NCBI RefSeq assembly: GCF_000151665.1
Contig: NW_013171827.1
Span: 951,066-1,015,065, forward strand
DNA from: Blastocystis hominis
Lineage: Eukaryota; Sar; Bigyra; Opalinata; Blastocystidae
Direction: 5' to 3'
Length of the DNA: 64,000 nt
A program made the position numbers and the translations under genes. Positions within the stretch are counted from its first letter, which is position 1. Each line of letters begins with the position of its first letter. The notes under the pieces are model-generated. The model worked only from the letters and a program-made list of their open reading frames with translations. It searched no databases and was not told the DNA's origin. Shown here piece by piece: positions 15,027-25,581 of the stretch.

Positions 15027-16349
15027 CTAATTTGCATGCAACCCATCATCAAATCTCGACTTCTTCGTCTTCGTCTTCCTCTCCACCTTCTCCACCAGCC
15101 GGTCCATCAGCTCCATCGTCTACCCCTCGCCTCCGCTCTCCATTCCTACCGCTATCACGCACCCCACTCCCATCACAACCCCCATTCCCATCCTCGTCCA
15201 CGCCCTTCCCTCCTCCAATCGCATCAATCCGCTCTGATTGATCACCACTCGCACCACCGGCGTGTTCTCACCGCGAATTCGATCGAACGACAACCGAGAC
15301 ACGCGGCTCACCGCTCTACATCCCATCCCACACCATCCTCGCCTCTACTCATAATCGCGGTTCTTCGAACTTCCAATCGGAATCAGCGTCACATCCACAT
15401 CCCAACTCGACACATTGCAAGCCGACAAAGGAAACCAGACGGCCTTCGAAGCGTGGCCGTTCGATGCGATGGAGAGCGACGAAGGCGCCACATCGACGAG
15501 AGACAAAAGCGAGTCGCTTTCAAAATCGTCGCTCGACAAAAACGGGAAAATGCCCGAAGCGTCGATCGACAATTCGAACTTCACCTGCGATGAGAAGCCA
15601 ACCAAAGACAAACGTTGGGGGGATGGAACGACCACTGCTTCTTGCACTGCGAGTTCTTCATGCGAGTGACATAGTCGAAAACTGAGTAATTCCCGCACTA
15701 CAGAGAAATTCGCACATGCAAAAAACCTTGTCCAAACGAGGAAGCAGCTTGGTGATTTTGTAACCTAGATGGCTGTAAACAGATAGAATGCGTTCGCACG
15801 AATCGCAAATCACTCGCGATTTGTACATACTGCTCTCCGTTGAGGGGAAATAGCAATTATAGTTCTTCTCGTTGAATCGCCGATTGATTTGATTCTACAG
15901 TATCAAACGATGATAATAAAGCAAATCTACTATGTCTTCGGAGGTGAGAGTTTTGCCATTCATCAGCTCAACGTTTACCGACTCTCCAGTGACCGTGCTA
16001 CCCGACACCTTTACAAACTCACAAAGAACACTACGAAATCACTCCATTTCTCACTTCCTGCCCACTTTGGAAACGTTGCTTCCAAACTCAGTGTTTCAAT
16101 TGGGTGTAGCGACGTGTCGATCTCTAAAGAAGATGGTATTTGCTAAAAATGAGCTTCGTTTCGCAACATCAATACAGAGTGCAAATACACAATCGTGACT
16201 GCTACAAATAACGACAGTACCAAAGACAATATGGAAACTATGTAAAATACCCAATACAGAAATGTACGCAAACCTCCCGTTGCAGTCCTCTTCAAAAAGT
16301 AGGAATCAACTTGAGGCTTCACGTCTAGCGACCGTAGCAATCTCTGCAT
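15027..16349 (-). CDS. ERGIC/Erv41-Erv46-like membrane cargo receptor
   Basis: The ATG at 16349 opens MQRLLRSLDVKPQVDSYFLK, then RTATGGL and a long hydrophobic helix (WVFYIVSILSLVLSLFVAV). This is the Erv41/46 N-terminal signature. A luminal region assembled from several short exons follows (CDSCERILSVYSHLGYKI, KFELSIDASGIF). A second hydrophobic stretch near the C-terminus (GVVMGVGCVIA) precedes the lysine-rich tail VERKTKTKKSRF. Two end-placed membrane helices around a luminal domain fit the family, which cycles between ER and Golgi. Luminal exon edges are uncertain, and sequence similarity there is weak. Confidence 0.55.
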
Positions 16350-16469
16350 TCACACCAGACAAAGTCTGATCAGGAAGTAGGGATATCATTTGAAAATGCA
16401 TGTGCTTAATTCGTGAAAAAACATCACGTTGGTCAGAGAACCAAATAATCTCCACACCATTTACAAAAT

Positions 16470-17734
16470 ATGCCCGGTACATTGCAGTTGAATATTGGGT
16501 GAGTTCTAGGTCTTGTTGGAGATACAGCAGATACAGTTTACACGATTTCAAAAGATGTTGAGGTTGTACCGACTTTCGATGCGATGGGATTGAACCCGGA
16601 TTTGTTGCGAGGCATTTATGCATACGGTAAGGGGTGGTTGGTGAAAGCTTGTTTCTTACGTGTTTGTAGGTTTCGAAAAGCCCTCGGCCATTCAGCAGCG
16701 TGCGATTCTCCCCATTATCAAAGGCAGAGACGTTATCGCTCAATCCCAGTCAGGAACGGGAAAGACCGGTGTGTTCTGCATTGGAGTGCTTCAGAACATC
16801 GACCCCTCTCTCATGGAGACGCAGGCCCTCATTTTATCGCCCACGCGCGAGTTGGCTGAGCAATCACAGAAAGTGTTGCTTTCGATCGGAGATTGCATGA
16901 AAGTGCAGTGCCACGCATGCGTTGGAGGCAAGAGTCTGAGCGATGACATCCGTCGTCTCGATTACGGTGTCCAAGTGGTGTCCGGCACTCCGGGCCGTGT
17001 CTACGATATGATCAACCGTCGTCATTTGCGAACGCGCAATATCAAGATCCTGGTGATCGACGAAGGCGATGAGATGCTGAATCAGGGCTTCAAGGAGCAG
17101 CTGTACGATATCTACCGCTATCTGCCTCCAGCAACGCAAGTGGTGCTTGTTTCTGCGACGATGCCGAAGGAGGTGCTGGACATGACGAGCAAGTTCATGA
17201 ACGAGCCGGTGAAAATCCTTGTGAAGCGCGATGAGCTGACGCTGGAGGGCATCAAGCAGTTCTTCGTGGCGGTGGAGCGCGAGGAGTGGAAGTTCGACAC
17301 GCTGTGCGACCTGTACAACAACCTGACCATCACGCAGGCCGTCATCTTCTGCAACACGCGGCGCAAAGTGGAATGGCTGGCGGCGAAGCTGCGCGAGGCG
17401 AACTTCACGGTGAGCTCGATGCACGGAGACATGCCGCAGAAGGAACGCGATCGCATTATGGAGGAGTTCCGAGCCGGGAATAGCCGAGTGCTGATCGCTA
17501 CCGACGTGTGGGGACGAGGACTGGATGTGCAGCAGGTGTCGCTGGTGATTAATTACGATCTGCCGAATAGTCGAGAGCTGTATATTCATCGGATTGGACG
17601 ATCCGGACGATTCGGAAGGAAGGGCGTCGGAATCAACTTTGTCACGAATGAGGATATCAGCGTTCTGAGAGATATCGAGCAGTACTACAGCACGCAGATC
17701 GATGAAATGCCTATGAACATTAACGACTTAATCT
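16470..17734 (+). CDS. eIF4A-III-like DEAD-box RNA helicase (exon-junction complex)
   Basis: Three exons: 16470-16476, intron of 33 nt (16477-16509), 16510-16626, intron of 43 nt (16627-16669), then 16670-17734. Diagnostic features are [20 protein letters not shown], Walker [38 protein letters not shown] and [14 protein letters not shown]. eIF4A-III-specific positions point to the EJC paralogue. The Walker B box reads DEGD instead of DEAD. The protein ends MPMNINDLI, exactly where eIF4A proteins end. The T at 17734 becomes TAA on polyadenylation. Without that, the frame runs on into the next gene. Confidence 0.95.
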
Positions 17735-17738
17735 TCAC

Positions 17739-17746
17739 TTTTTGTT
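17739..17746 (+). terminator. TTTTTGTT variant, 3' end of eIF4A-III
   Basis: Starts 4 nt after the T at 17734 that completes the stop. Only 28 nt separate it from the next start codon. Confidence 0.65.
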
Positions 17747-17774
17747 ATACACTCAAGGAGTGCACTTGTAAACA

Positions 17775-18873
17775 ATGTCAAACAGTTCCGCGTCCACCAT
17801 GGACAAATACGAGCAGTTGTCTCCGCTCTTTAAGTACTCCGTTAGGATCTTCGCTCAGGAATAGGAACGAGAGCCGCGTCATGAAGATGCAGGCTACCGA
17901 TGTTATCATAAAGGCCGGAAAGGAGTTCGTTCTGCCAGTTATGGTTTCTAAAGCTGGAACGACTATTCACTGGGTTTTTCATACAACAGTTTATGATGTT
18001 CATTTCGGAATAGCCAAGCTAAATGAAAACAACGAGAGAGAGTGGGTCGTGGCTAATACTCCCTACCCTCCGTCAGACCCGCAACAGGGCAAGGTGGTGA
18101 TCGAAAATCCCGGAAACTATTATCTCGTTTGGGATAATACCTATTCCTGGTTCCATGAGAAGAGCGTGTACTACTCTATTGAAATTGTGATGCCCGAACC
18201 TACTGTGGATGAAAAGGTTGACTGTGCGCGGTATGGTTGCTTGTGATGAGCAGTGAATGGGTAGTGTTATTCTTCAAGACCTCCAGAAAATACGGCAAGA
18301 AATCGTGGAATGCGACGAAAAAGAATCTGCAAAGAAATCCGAGATCGCTGAACTCGAATCGCATCATTCTGAGAAACTCCAAGAACTGGAGAAACTGAAG
18401 GTAATCTGCTATCCACATTGTCATAAACCCTCAGAGCGAGATCGCGAGCATCGAAGAATCCATAAAGAAGTGCAACGAAGACATTGCCGATTTGCAGACC
18501 CAGCAAACCGCCGAAAAATCGAGCATGCAAAGTCTTTTTTCTTTATTTTCTTTGATGACCAGACCTCCAAACCTTGGCTCCCTTCCTCTTGGAGGGCAAC
18601 CGCGTGATCGCCATGCTGGACGGCCCCGATTTGCTGCGTTTGTAAGCGAGAATTCGATCGAATTGAATCACCGCTAGGGGCTGCGTGAACCGCATTTTTA
18701 TGGAGGCGACGCGCAGAGAGAGCGTCTGGAACGCGGTGTTTAAGAGTGACAGCAAGGAGAACTTGCAGATTGTGCTGAAAAACGAGTGGGTGAAGAAGCG
18801 ATGGGACTTGATTAACCCGGGGGTTGCTGCAGGCGCAGAAGAGGAGGCGGAAGAGCCAAAGAAGGAAAATTAA
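17775..18873 (+). CDS. GOLD-domain protein with coiled coil
   Basis: Six exons with introns of about 25-36 nt. The first intron (17834-17858) is 25 nt. The ATG at 17775 ([14 protein letters not shown]) lies 40 nt after the eIF4A-III cleavage site. Residues about 30-130 form a GOLD fold: [54 protein letters not shown] coiled coil follows ([20 protein letters not shown]). The end is helical with an acidic tail, [11 protein letters not shown]. There is no membrane helix, so it is not a p24 cargo receptor; it is more like soluble GOLD proteins of the Golgi. Confidence 0.8.
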
Positions 18874-18913
18874 TCGTGCTGTGAGGTGTCCAATTTGTTT
18901 TCAAACACGAGAG

Positions 18914-19296
18914 ATGATAAGAACTGCCATTTTCCAACCTCTTGCATTTCAGCAACAACGAAGTCGCATGCAAGTAACCGAATTTCTTGGATTTATTGTC
19001 CTGTTCCTTGTTTTTCGATGTAGCGAGTTCAGAAGTACCATCTATGAAGCCAAGCTATGGAATGTGTACCAATCGATTTTTCAAAGTTTAAAATGCAGAT
19101 CATACTTTTCAATGAGCATATTCTTTGCCGGGATCCTTTTTGTCTTTTATCTTTACCTCGCCATCTATCTGCCATGGTGGAAACATGTACACGATAGCTG
19201 GAGCGTCTACTGTCCTGTAAATCCATTGAGATCCGTTGTCTGTAGAATGTGATGTACACCATGACGCTGTTCATGGTTCTCTTTGTTGTTACGTAA
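18914..19296 (+). CDS. Small multi-pass membrane protein, unassigned
   Basis: Two exons around a 29-nt intron (19217-19245) give about 118 residues. There are three hydrophobic segments: FLGFIVLFLVF, FFAGILFVFYLYLAIYL and MTLFMVLFVVT at the C-terminus. The start at 18914 (MIRTAIFQPLAF) is the first ATG in frame; Met at 18968 is an alternative. It follows the GOLD gene by 40 nt. Size and topology resemble several small TMEM families, but no signature decides between them. Confidence 0.5.
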
Positions 19297-19427
19297 GCAC
19301 CAAGGGTTGTCTATCATGCAGACTCACAATCGCTTTATGGAAACTCTGGGGGTTGTTCACTCCGCTTATTCTGTACATTCTGTTCTCCTGCCTCGTTTCA
19401 ATCGCTTCTCTCTTCTCCCCTGTTTGC

Positions 19428-19435
19428 AACAAACA
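19428..19435 (-). terminator. TGTTTGTT of the cereblon-like gene
   Basis: Four nt (CGTG) separate it from the TG at 19441-19440, which one added A turns into TGA. Confidence 0.75.
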
Positions 19436-19439
19436 CACG

Positions 19440-20938
19440 CACTCATATCGAATGGAAGATTCCACCAATCCAAAAAACATGGCCGGAACAATCGACTTCG
19501 TCGTCGAAAACCGCCAGCCCAAATGCTCATGACACCTCCTACAAATCAAGATCTCCCACGCATAATCCGGAAACCACGAATCATGCAAGTCGGGGCTGCC
19601 AAACACCGCATATCCCTGCAGCTTCTGCGTCGTCACCACGTTGAACACCACGCCGCACGCGTTCACCAGCGACTGCTTCACCGTGCTGCCCCCGAACAGA
19701 TTCATCCGATCGCTCGCGCGCGCGCGGAACAGGCAATTCCCGCAGGAGCAGGAAATCCTCAGCTCGTTCTACGCGTGAATCCGCGCAGCGAACGCCACCG
19801 AAGCCACCAAGAGCAGCGAAAGCGTTCGCTGGACGCGCCGCAGCGCCGGCGAGCATTGGAACAGGCTCTGCTCCGTTTCGTAATCGACCAGCAGCTGGTT
19901 GCACAGCAGAAAACTCAACGTCTCGTCGTTCTGCGGGAGACTTCGAAGGATTTCGCTGTCGTTCTGCTCGCGCTGCGTGTCAATCCCGCGCCATCGCTAC
20001 GTAAAACGAGTTGCATTCCCGGAGAACGCGCAGTGCCGCTTGCTGCAGATACGCTTCTTCGCGCACTCCGTTCCACAGACCGCAATTTCGCCGCAGTCTC
20101 CACTCTACGCGCGACGCGGCCGCTCGTTTCTACCTAGCATCGACGGGTTCGGCAGCTCGATCTGTGCGCATTGCTGCGAAAACAATGACAAAACGGAGGC
20201 TTCCTCGCGCGAGGCGAGCTGCTGATGAAACGGACACAGTCGGACGGTTCCCAGCGTCGCGCGGTCGCGGTTTCGTGAGTAGTTCAGCACTTCGCACGGC
20301 TGGACGCATTCTAAAAGAACGCCGAAGCGAATTCGGTCGTTCTCTTCGTGAAGATAGCCGCGCTTGACGTGGACCAGGCAGCCAAAGTGCAGGTCGTTGT
20401 CGAACGCGTTCAATCGGCAGCCGGCAATGCAGAGAAGTGGAGGATTCGGTTCGTGACGCAGACAGCGAAGAAACAAATCGGCTTCGCTGGGGATCGTGGT
20501 AAACAGCGGAATGACTTTACCTGGGTAGGTTTGGATCCGATCCAGAAGGAAAATGTGCACATTCTTTAGAATTGGTTGCTGCTGCAGCTGAGGGGCATTT
20601 CGATTCGCCAGCTCTTCGAGTCCTTCTCTCGTGTCACTTCGGCAAACCATGTTCACTAAATAGGGATGGCGGAGAATGGCTTCGCTTTGAATCGTTGGAT
20701 GCACGAATTCCACATGGAAATCTGCCTGCTGCTCTCGGTTTCTGTATACATGCTGTAGCAGCTCGGAGAGTGTTTGAAATCCAAAAAACTGCAGGTTGTT
20801 ATCATTCAAAAGGTTTTCAATCGTATTGTTTTCGTCGGTGTTACCATTTGCATTGCCATTGAGAGGAACAAATCTATAGATGAGCGGAAAATTCTGTCCA
20901 CACTCTATAGGAAGATCAAATTCAGAAAAGTCTTCCAT
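19440..20938 (-). CDS. Cereblon-like protein (LON plus CULT domains)
   Basis: Four exons. The first has a LON-type substrate domain (KVIPLFTTIPSEADLFLRC, IRFGVLLECVQPCEVLNY). A helical linker follows (EEAYLQQAALRVLREC, NDSEILRSL). The last exon carries a complete CULT domain: zinc pairs CSCGNC and CRRC, then DSWFPDYAWEI and CHEHLGWRF. The three tryptophans and the Phe of the thalidomide/degron pocket are present. In animals cereblon is the substrate receptor of the CRL4 ubiquitin ligase. The stop is created by polyadenylation after SSIRYE. Upstream of the ATG at 20938 an in-frame acidic extension reaches a Met at 21230 but is broken by one TAA. Confidence 0.88.
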
Positions 20939-21584
20939 CCCAGAAGCAGAATAATCGGATTCTTCATAGTCATCATAATACTCTGAAGAAATGGAATAGG
21001 ATTGGCTTTCCTGGTCTCTGGGTATGTAGTCTTCGTAATCTATATCCGATAGATCACTTCTATTATGGTCATTCGGGAGATTTCTTTAAGTAAAAGGGGA
21101 AATGGATTCAAACGCAGCAGGAGGATCGGATTCGGAAAGCTCATCTCTACCAGAGGAAGGATGTTGGGATCCTTCTAATTCTTCATTAATGTTTGGAGAG
21201 GTGTGATCTGACTGGTTTTCCTGGTTTTCCATATACTGGCTACTTCAATCAATAGAACAAAATATCCGAAAAAATAAAGCTCACAAAAAAGATAACATGA
21301 AGGTGTGAAAGAGACTAGAGAAACACTAAAAGGTCTGTAACAAACGAAAATACAAAAATCATCAATTGAATCATAAGGTATAATTGATCGGTAAGAAGTG
21401 TATATTTCATTTTGGATAATAATAATAATAACATGGAGCTAGCAACTCATCAAGTAACCTTTATTCACAATATGAGATAATGAGTACCTTGAATTTTTTA
21501 ATAAAATAAACGTATAACACGAACAACAGTACAAAAATAATTTCTAATCACACAAGTATCACTCATCCTCCAAACATCGCGATT
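20939..21584. other. Cereblon 5' region with possible extra coding, then AT-rich spacer
   Basis: On the minus strand, 21230-20939 reads an acidic, Ser-rich peptide (MENQENQSDHTSPN, then DIDYEDYIPRDQ) in frame with cereblon except for one TAA at about 21088. A splice of the right phase was not found. From 21240 to 21584 there is only AT-rich sequence. Confidence 0.45.
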
Positions 21585-21586
21585 TC

Positions 21587-21594
21587 AACAAACA
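21587..21594 (-). terminator. TGTTTGTT of the phosphate-translocator-like gene
   Basis: The genomic TGA at 21587-21585 overlaps this motif and would lie beyond the cleavage site. The functional stop is therefore T21599 plus AA. Confidence 0.7.
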
Positions 21595-21598
21595 AACC

Positions 21599-22828
21599 AC
21601 ACCTTTTGATACACTAAATCCCTATCTGCTTCCAACGGCGGCAACCTCCTCTTCGTCCGACTTCGACGATTCACCACATTATACCCCACGGCTCCTACCC
21701 TCAAATCCCCTCTCTGCTGCTCACCAGCCGTCGCTACAACGATTCCCAGCATGTTTTTCCACGACAGAACATTTCCAAGGATGATGCTGGTCGCCACGAT
21801 GATCGAAACACGCTTGAAAGTGCTGGCGATCGAATACGAGAGCGACGAGAAGAGATACATCGCCTATCCATCACGACACAGACGCAGTCACACTGAATAG
21901 GAAGAGATCGAGCTCAGATATTGGAGGAAGGCGCTGATAAACACGTGATCCCAGCGAATCATTTGGTAGGTCGACCGACGCACCTCGAAGAACACGACGA
22001 TCGGAAACAGGATGCAGCAGCTGAGCAGGCCGTTGCAGAGGTGGACCTGTACGGGTAAAACAGCCAGTCACAAAGAAGTACGTAGTTGCGATCCATACCC
22101 ATGTGCATCAGCATCTTGAGGTAGATGCTCTGCCAGACGCCGATAATGGTTGAGAGAAGTGCGCAGATAAAGCCTGACCAGTTGAATCTACAGGATAGTA
22201 AGCCTCATTCCCAGAAAGCACTCAATCTCGTTGACAGATGCGTAAATCACACCGAAGACAATCGGGATCAACGAAAGAAAAGTCGAAGAGTCCACGCTTT
22301 CACGAGTCCAAACAAAAACCAGCAGCACGTTAAAGAACGGCTGCAACGCCTTTACAGTGTGTGTAAGCGATACGGGTATTAACCCGTAGGATGTGTAGGT
22401 TAGAAATTTGGCACACATCATCGCGAGAGAAAGTGGATAGAGATATCGTACAGTTTTCCACAGATTAGCTCGGCCTAAATAAAAGAACAGTTCAGATCGG
22501 TGAAAAATCCCCATATTGAGAACTACATTTCACAAAACACAATAGAATCGACTATCACAGGTACAACTAATAAGGACATGGGCAAATGTTAGAGTCAGAG
22601 GAAAGACTGCATTCCCAGTGTTGAGCAATCGCTTGTTTATCACCGTTGCAAGAATGGAAAAGGAGTACCATAAAGTGACAGAGAGAATGGTCTAGATAAG
22701 AGATTGGAGCAAGGAACAACCTCAATGACTAGCAACCACTTTTTCTTCTTCTTCTTTGAATCGTATGTGTATTTTACATTAACGTCATCGTCCGAATTGA
22801 TATCATAATCAGATCCATAGAACCTCAT
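21599..22828 (-). CDS. Triose-phosphate-translocator (TPT/SLC35) family carrier
   Basis: About seven short exons assemble into a ten-helix drug/metabolite-transporter fold. Landmarks are KKKKKKWLLTILSVTLWYSF at the start, NKRLLNTGNAVFPLTLTFAH, PVSLTHTVKALQPFFNVLL (the TPT signature) and, near the end, YSIASTFKRVSIIVATSIIL. It exchanges phosphorylated C3-C6 sugars or nucleotide sugars across an organelle membrane; the substrate cannot be read from sequence. The N-terminus begins with an acidic segment and a lysine run rather than a clear transit peptide. It ends at YQKV through a created TAA. Confidence 0.85.
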
Positions 22829-22962
22829 TTGAAAACACGCAAAATATCCATAATCAAAAATAACAATTGTGTGACTACAAACAAACATACTAACAACAAA
22901 TAGACGGTCTTAGATACACATCATCAACATAAATAAAATTATCATTAGTTTGAAAAAACGTC

Positions 22963-23556
22963 CTACTTTCTGCGATACGAACGCCACTTTCGGCTACGTT
23001 CATTGATAAACCAGTTGTCTACTTTTTGTAAATTTAGTCCCGTTCTTTCAGACAACTCGATCTTTTCCGCTTGAGTAGGATAGGGGTGATCCACATGTTC
23101 TCGGAACCAACACGACAAAATATCTTTAGCGTAAATAGGCAGATTGGGTCTTCTTCGCCTGGGCTTTGAGGTAGGAGAGTAATCTGAAGGCGAATTACTG
23201 TCCGTAGTGTCTTGGTCAGACGTAGAAGGAAGCGAATAGATAGTTTCCAGAGCAGTGTCGAGAATGGCTTTTTTAACATCAAGAGAAACTATCCGCAGCA
23301 GTTCCTCTGCGTCCTCTCTCGTCTCAAAAAGCAGTGTATCGGCCTCATTCACCAAAAATTCTTTCTCTAATTGTTCAACGCGTGAAAACTGATTCAGAAC
23401 CATACTATTAATGTATGCATACTCCTTAGGAGTTTCTGATAATTGCTGCAGACCTTGCGAAACAACTAGTTGGAAATCGTCAATCGTATGTTTTCCATCT
23501 CTGCTGTCCGCAATAATCGCATGAGGGAAGAGTAACGCAAATTCCTTTCTCAGCAT
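22963..23556 (-). CDS. TALE-class homeobox transcription factor
   Basis: A single exon encodes 197 residues. Residues about 135-197 are a TALE homeodomain: NLPIYAKDILSCWFREHVDH, PYPTQAEKIELSERTGLNL, then KVDNWFINERSRKWR, with the three-residue loop extension and the invariant W-F-x-N core. Arg before the homeodomain (KPRRRRP) is a likely nuclear signal. The N-terminal 130 residues are helical and do not match KNOX, PBC or MEIS domains that I recognise. The homeodomain is at the extreme C-terminus. Confidence 0.92.
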   Translation of the reverse strand: MLRKEFALLFPHAIIADSRDGKHTIDDFQLVVSQGLQQLSETPKEYAYINSMVLNQFSRVEQLEKEFLVNEADTLLFETREDAEELLRIVSLDVKKAILDTALETIYSLPSTSDQDTTDSNSPSDYSPTSKPRRRRPNLPIYAKDILSCWFREHVDHPYPTQAEKIELSERTGLNLQKVDNWFINERSRKWRSYRRK

Positions 23557-24179
23557 TACAATATACTGTTACAAGCAAGGTATAGTTTGAAAAGGCTGTC
23601 AATCAATTTTTGTGTTTCTATGGTTTAAAATAGCAATAGCGATAATGTATCAACTTCAGGAGATGTGAAATGCGATGTACAGATGGCATTTCACAAAAAC
23701 CATTCATGCAAATAACTTGCATAACATGAATTTTGTCTTCTCTTCAAAGCAAATCGCTCAGTACTGTTCGGAGAGATGGGGTGTATTGTGATGGACGGAA
23801 ATCCCTTCAAAACGCACATCATGATTCTAAAATGTGTATTGAATGAGACAATTCGTATTTTCCTACTCTCAGCATGCGAGTGCAATACCCAAATTGGCAA
23901 AACATCAAACCCCGTGTGAGGAGAAATACTGAATCTCGCGAATAACCGCGACTAAAATATGAGATTTCTCCATAAGTCTCATTATCAACAAGAAAGAGTC
24001 ACCTCTATTCTGGAATCTTGGTATTTTAAGCGTTAAAGCCTGATTCTATTTCTCTTCTACCTTCTATTTGTAGTTAAGTTATTACTCTACCTTTTTGTAA
24101 GCATCATGCGTGTAAGTGATGTGTAGGTTGCTGTTTTGTTTTTGGACCTTTTGGACCTACTTGCGAATTAATTTGAAGA
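23557..24179. other. Intergenic, 620 nt, no gene seen
   Basis: Lies between the divergently transcribed homeobox and zinc-finger genes, so it should hold both promoters. It is AT-rich with no repeat, hairpin or RNA gene that I can recognise. Confidence 0.6.
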
Positions 24180-25049
24180 ATGACCAAGCAAGAAGAATTG
24201 GAACATATCAATCGCCTCTTAGAAACGAAGATCGCTAGTGACGAATCTATGATGGTGAAACGATGTGAAAATGGAAGTTCTTTGGCAATGCCTATGAACA
24301 CAAGTCCCTTTCCGAGAAACCGCATTGAGGACGAGTTTACCCAGATCCTCCAGACCAAGAAGCAGTCCTTAGTAATTGTGCCGACTGAATTCTTCTCCTT
24401 CGCAGAGACAGCGGCTATGCCTCCTGCCTCGTACTCCCCCATGTGCACCTGTGGCGGCAACAACAACTGCTGTTCTTGCTGCCTTAATGTAATTCCTCCG
24501 AAGAAGTTCCACTGCACCTTTGAAGGCTGCAGCTACTCGACGATCCGCAAGAGCGATATGAAGACGCACCTCCGCTCCCACACCGGCGAAAAGCCGTATA
24601 AATGCCCCTACGCCGACTGCGACTATGCGGCGGTCACGCGCAGCATCCTCGTCATCCACATCCGAACCCACACCGGCGAAAAGCCGCTGAAATGCCCCTA
24701 TCCGAACTGTTCGTACTCCTCGGCGAACCACAGCAATCTTAAAGTCCACATTCGAACCCACACCGGCGAAAAGCCGTTTAAGTGCACCGTGGCGGGATGC
24801 GGCTACGCGTCGATCACCTCCAGCGATCTGAAAAAACATATGAGAGTACATGAGAACGGGAAGGTGTATCGATGTCCCCATAAAGCGTGCGGTTTTGTGT
24901 GCAGCAGTCGAAATGGACTCAAGAAACACCAGCAGATCCATAGCGAAGAAAAGACGCTTAAGTGTGTCGTTCCCAAGTGTGGGTTCGTGCCGATTCATTG
25001 CGGAAATCTCAAGTCGGAGATGGAAAACCACGAAATTGGAGCCTTGTAA
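24180..25049 (+). CDS. C2H2 zinc-finger protein
   Basis: A single exon of 289 residues. From about residue 108 there are five clear C2H2 fingers of the Cx4Cx12Hx3H type (first: FHCTFEGCSYSTIRKSDMKT), joined by TGEKP linkers between the first four, plus a sixth degenerate one at the end (CVVPKCGFVPIHCGNLKSEM, whose second zinc histidine is missing). The N-terminal third is acidic and helical and contains a Cys cluster (CTCGGNNNCCSCC). TGEKP-linked arrays bind DNA; the target is unknown. The finger-coding part is far more GC-rich than the N-terminus. Confidence 0.9.
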   Translation: MTKQEELEHINRLLETKIASDESMMVKRCENGSSLAMPMNTSPFPRNRIEDEFTQILQTKKQSLVIVPTEFFSFAETAAMPPASYSPMCTCGGNNNCCSCCLNVIPPKKFHCTFEGCSYSTIRKSDMKTHLRSHTGEKPYKCPYADCDYAAVTRSILVIHIRTHTGEKPLKCPYPNCSYSSANHSNLKVHIRTHTGEKPFKCTVAGCGYASITSSDLKKHMRVHENGKVYRCPHKACGFVCSSRNGLKKHQQIHSEEKTLKCVVPKCGFVPIHCGNLKSEMENHEIGAL

Positions 25050-25069
25050 TTGTTTTGTGTATTGCGCTA

Positions 25070-25077
25070 TGTTTGTT
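25070..25077 (+). terminator. TGTTTGTT of the zinc-finger gene
   Basis: Exact motif 21 nt after the encoded TAA. Confidence 0.75.
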
Positions 25078-25213
25078 CAGACAATCGGCTTTGTGGTGGT
25101 TGTTTCAATATGGGAGAAGGACTTGGGTCGCACACAAATTTCAAGGATAAGCGAATATAAATTTCCCATTCCTCACATTTAACTTTCTCATCTAGTTTTG
25201 ATATTGGAAAACT

Positions 25214-25487
25214 ATGCCGAAGGTACAGACTTGAGGAGTATGACTAGCATATTAGGTTTTGGGAGTCAGTATAAAGCTGTTGAGCAAAGCGGGAACAGGG
25301 TACGATTTTGCAGCGCTTGTGAAGTTTAGCTTCTTTTACACGACGCGAAAGAATCCAATGAACACTCCAAACAAGTTGAAGTTGATCAAGGTAGGTTTTT
25401 GCCAAGGAAAGCGGCCTTACGCTATAGTACGACCCTATTGTACGTAGACATGTGGTTTTCGAAGAAACAAAGTCGATTAAGAAGTGA
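25214..25487 (+). CDS. Mitochondrial-type ribosomal protein bL33
   Basis: Four exons with introns 25223-25255, 25300-25329 and 25391-25427 (33, 30 and 37 nt) give a 57-residue protein. It contains the bL33 signatures VSIKLLSKAGTGFFYTTRKN, NTPNKLKLIK and YDPIVRRHVVF. Blastocystis mitochondrion-related organelles keep a genome and ribosomes, so an organellar large-subunit role is expected. No long targeting extension is present, as in many bL33m proteins. Three introns in such a tiny gene show how intron-dense this genome is. Confidence 0.93.
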
Positions 25488-25581
25488 TGATGTTTTGTTT
25501 AGTATTTTTCTATTCTCTTTGTTTACACTCCTAACCTGCGTGACATGGGAACATTTTTCAAATTATTCTCTATTTTGCACC

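Noticed and set aside
16350-16743. Minus-strand frame overlapping the 5' exons of eIF4A-III
   Set aside because: It overlaps verified coding sequence. The ERGIC-like protein has a good ATG at 16349.
16660-18246. A single 528-residue eIF4A-GOLD fusion protein
   Set aside because: eIF4A-III ends naturally at NDLI, a T lies 4 nt before a 3' motif variant there, and the GOLD gene has its own ATG and intron in another phase.
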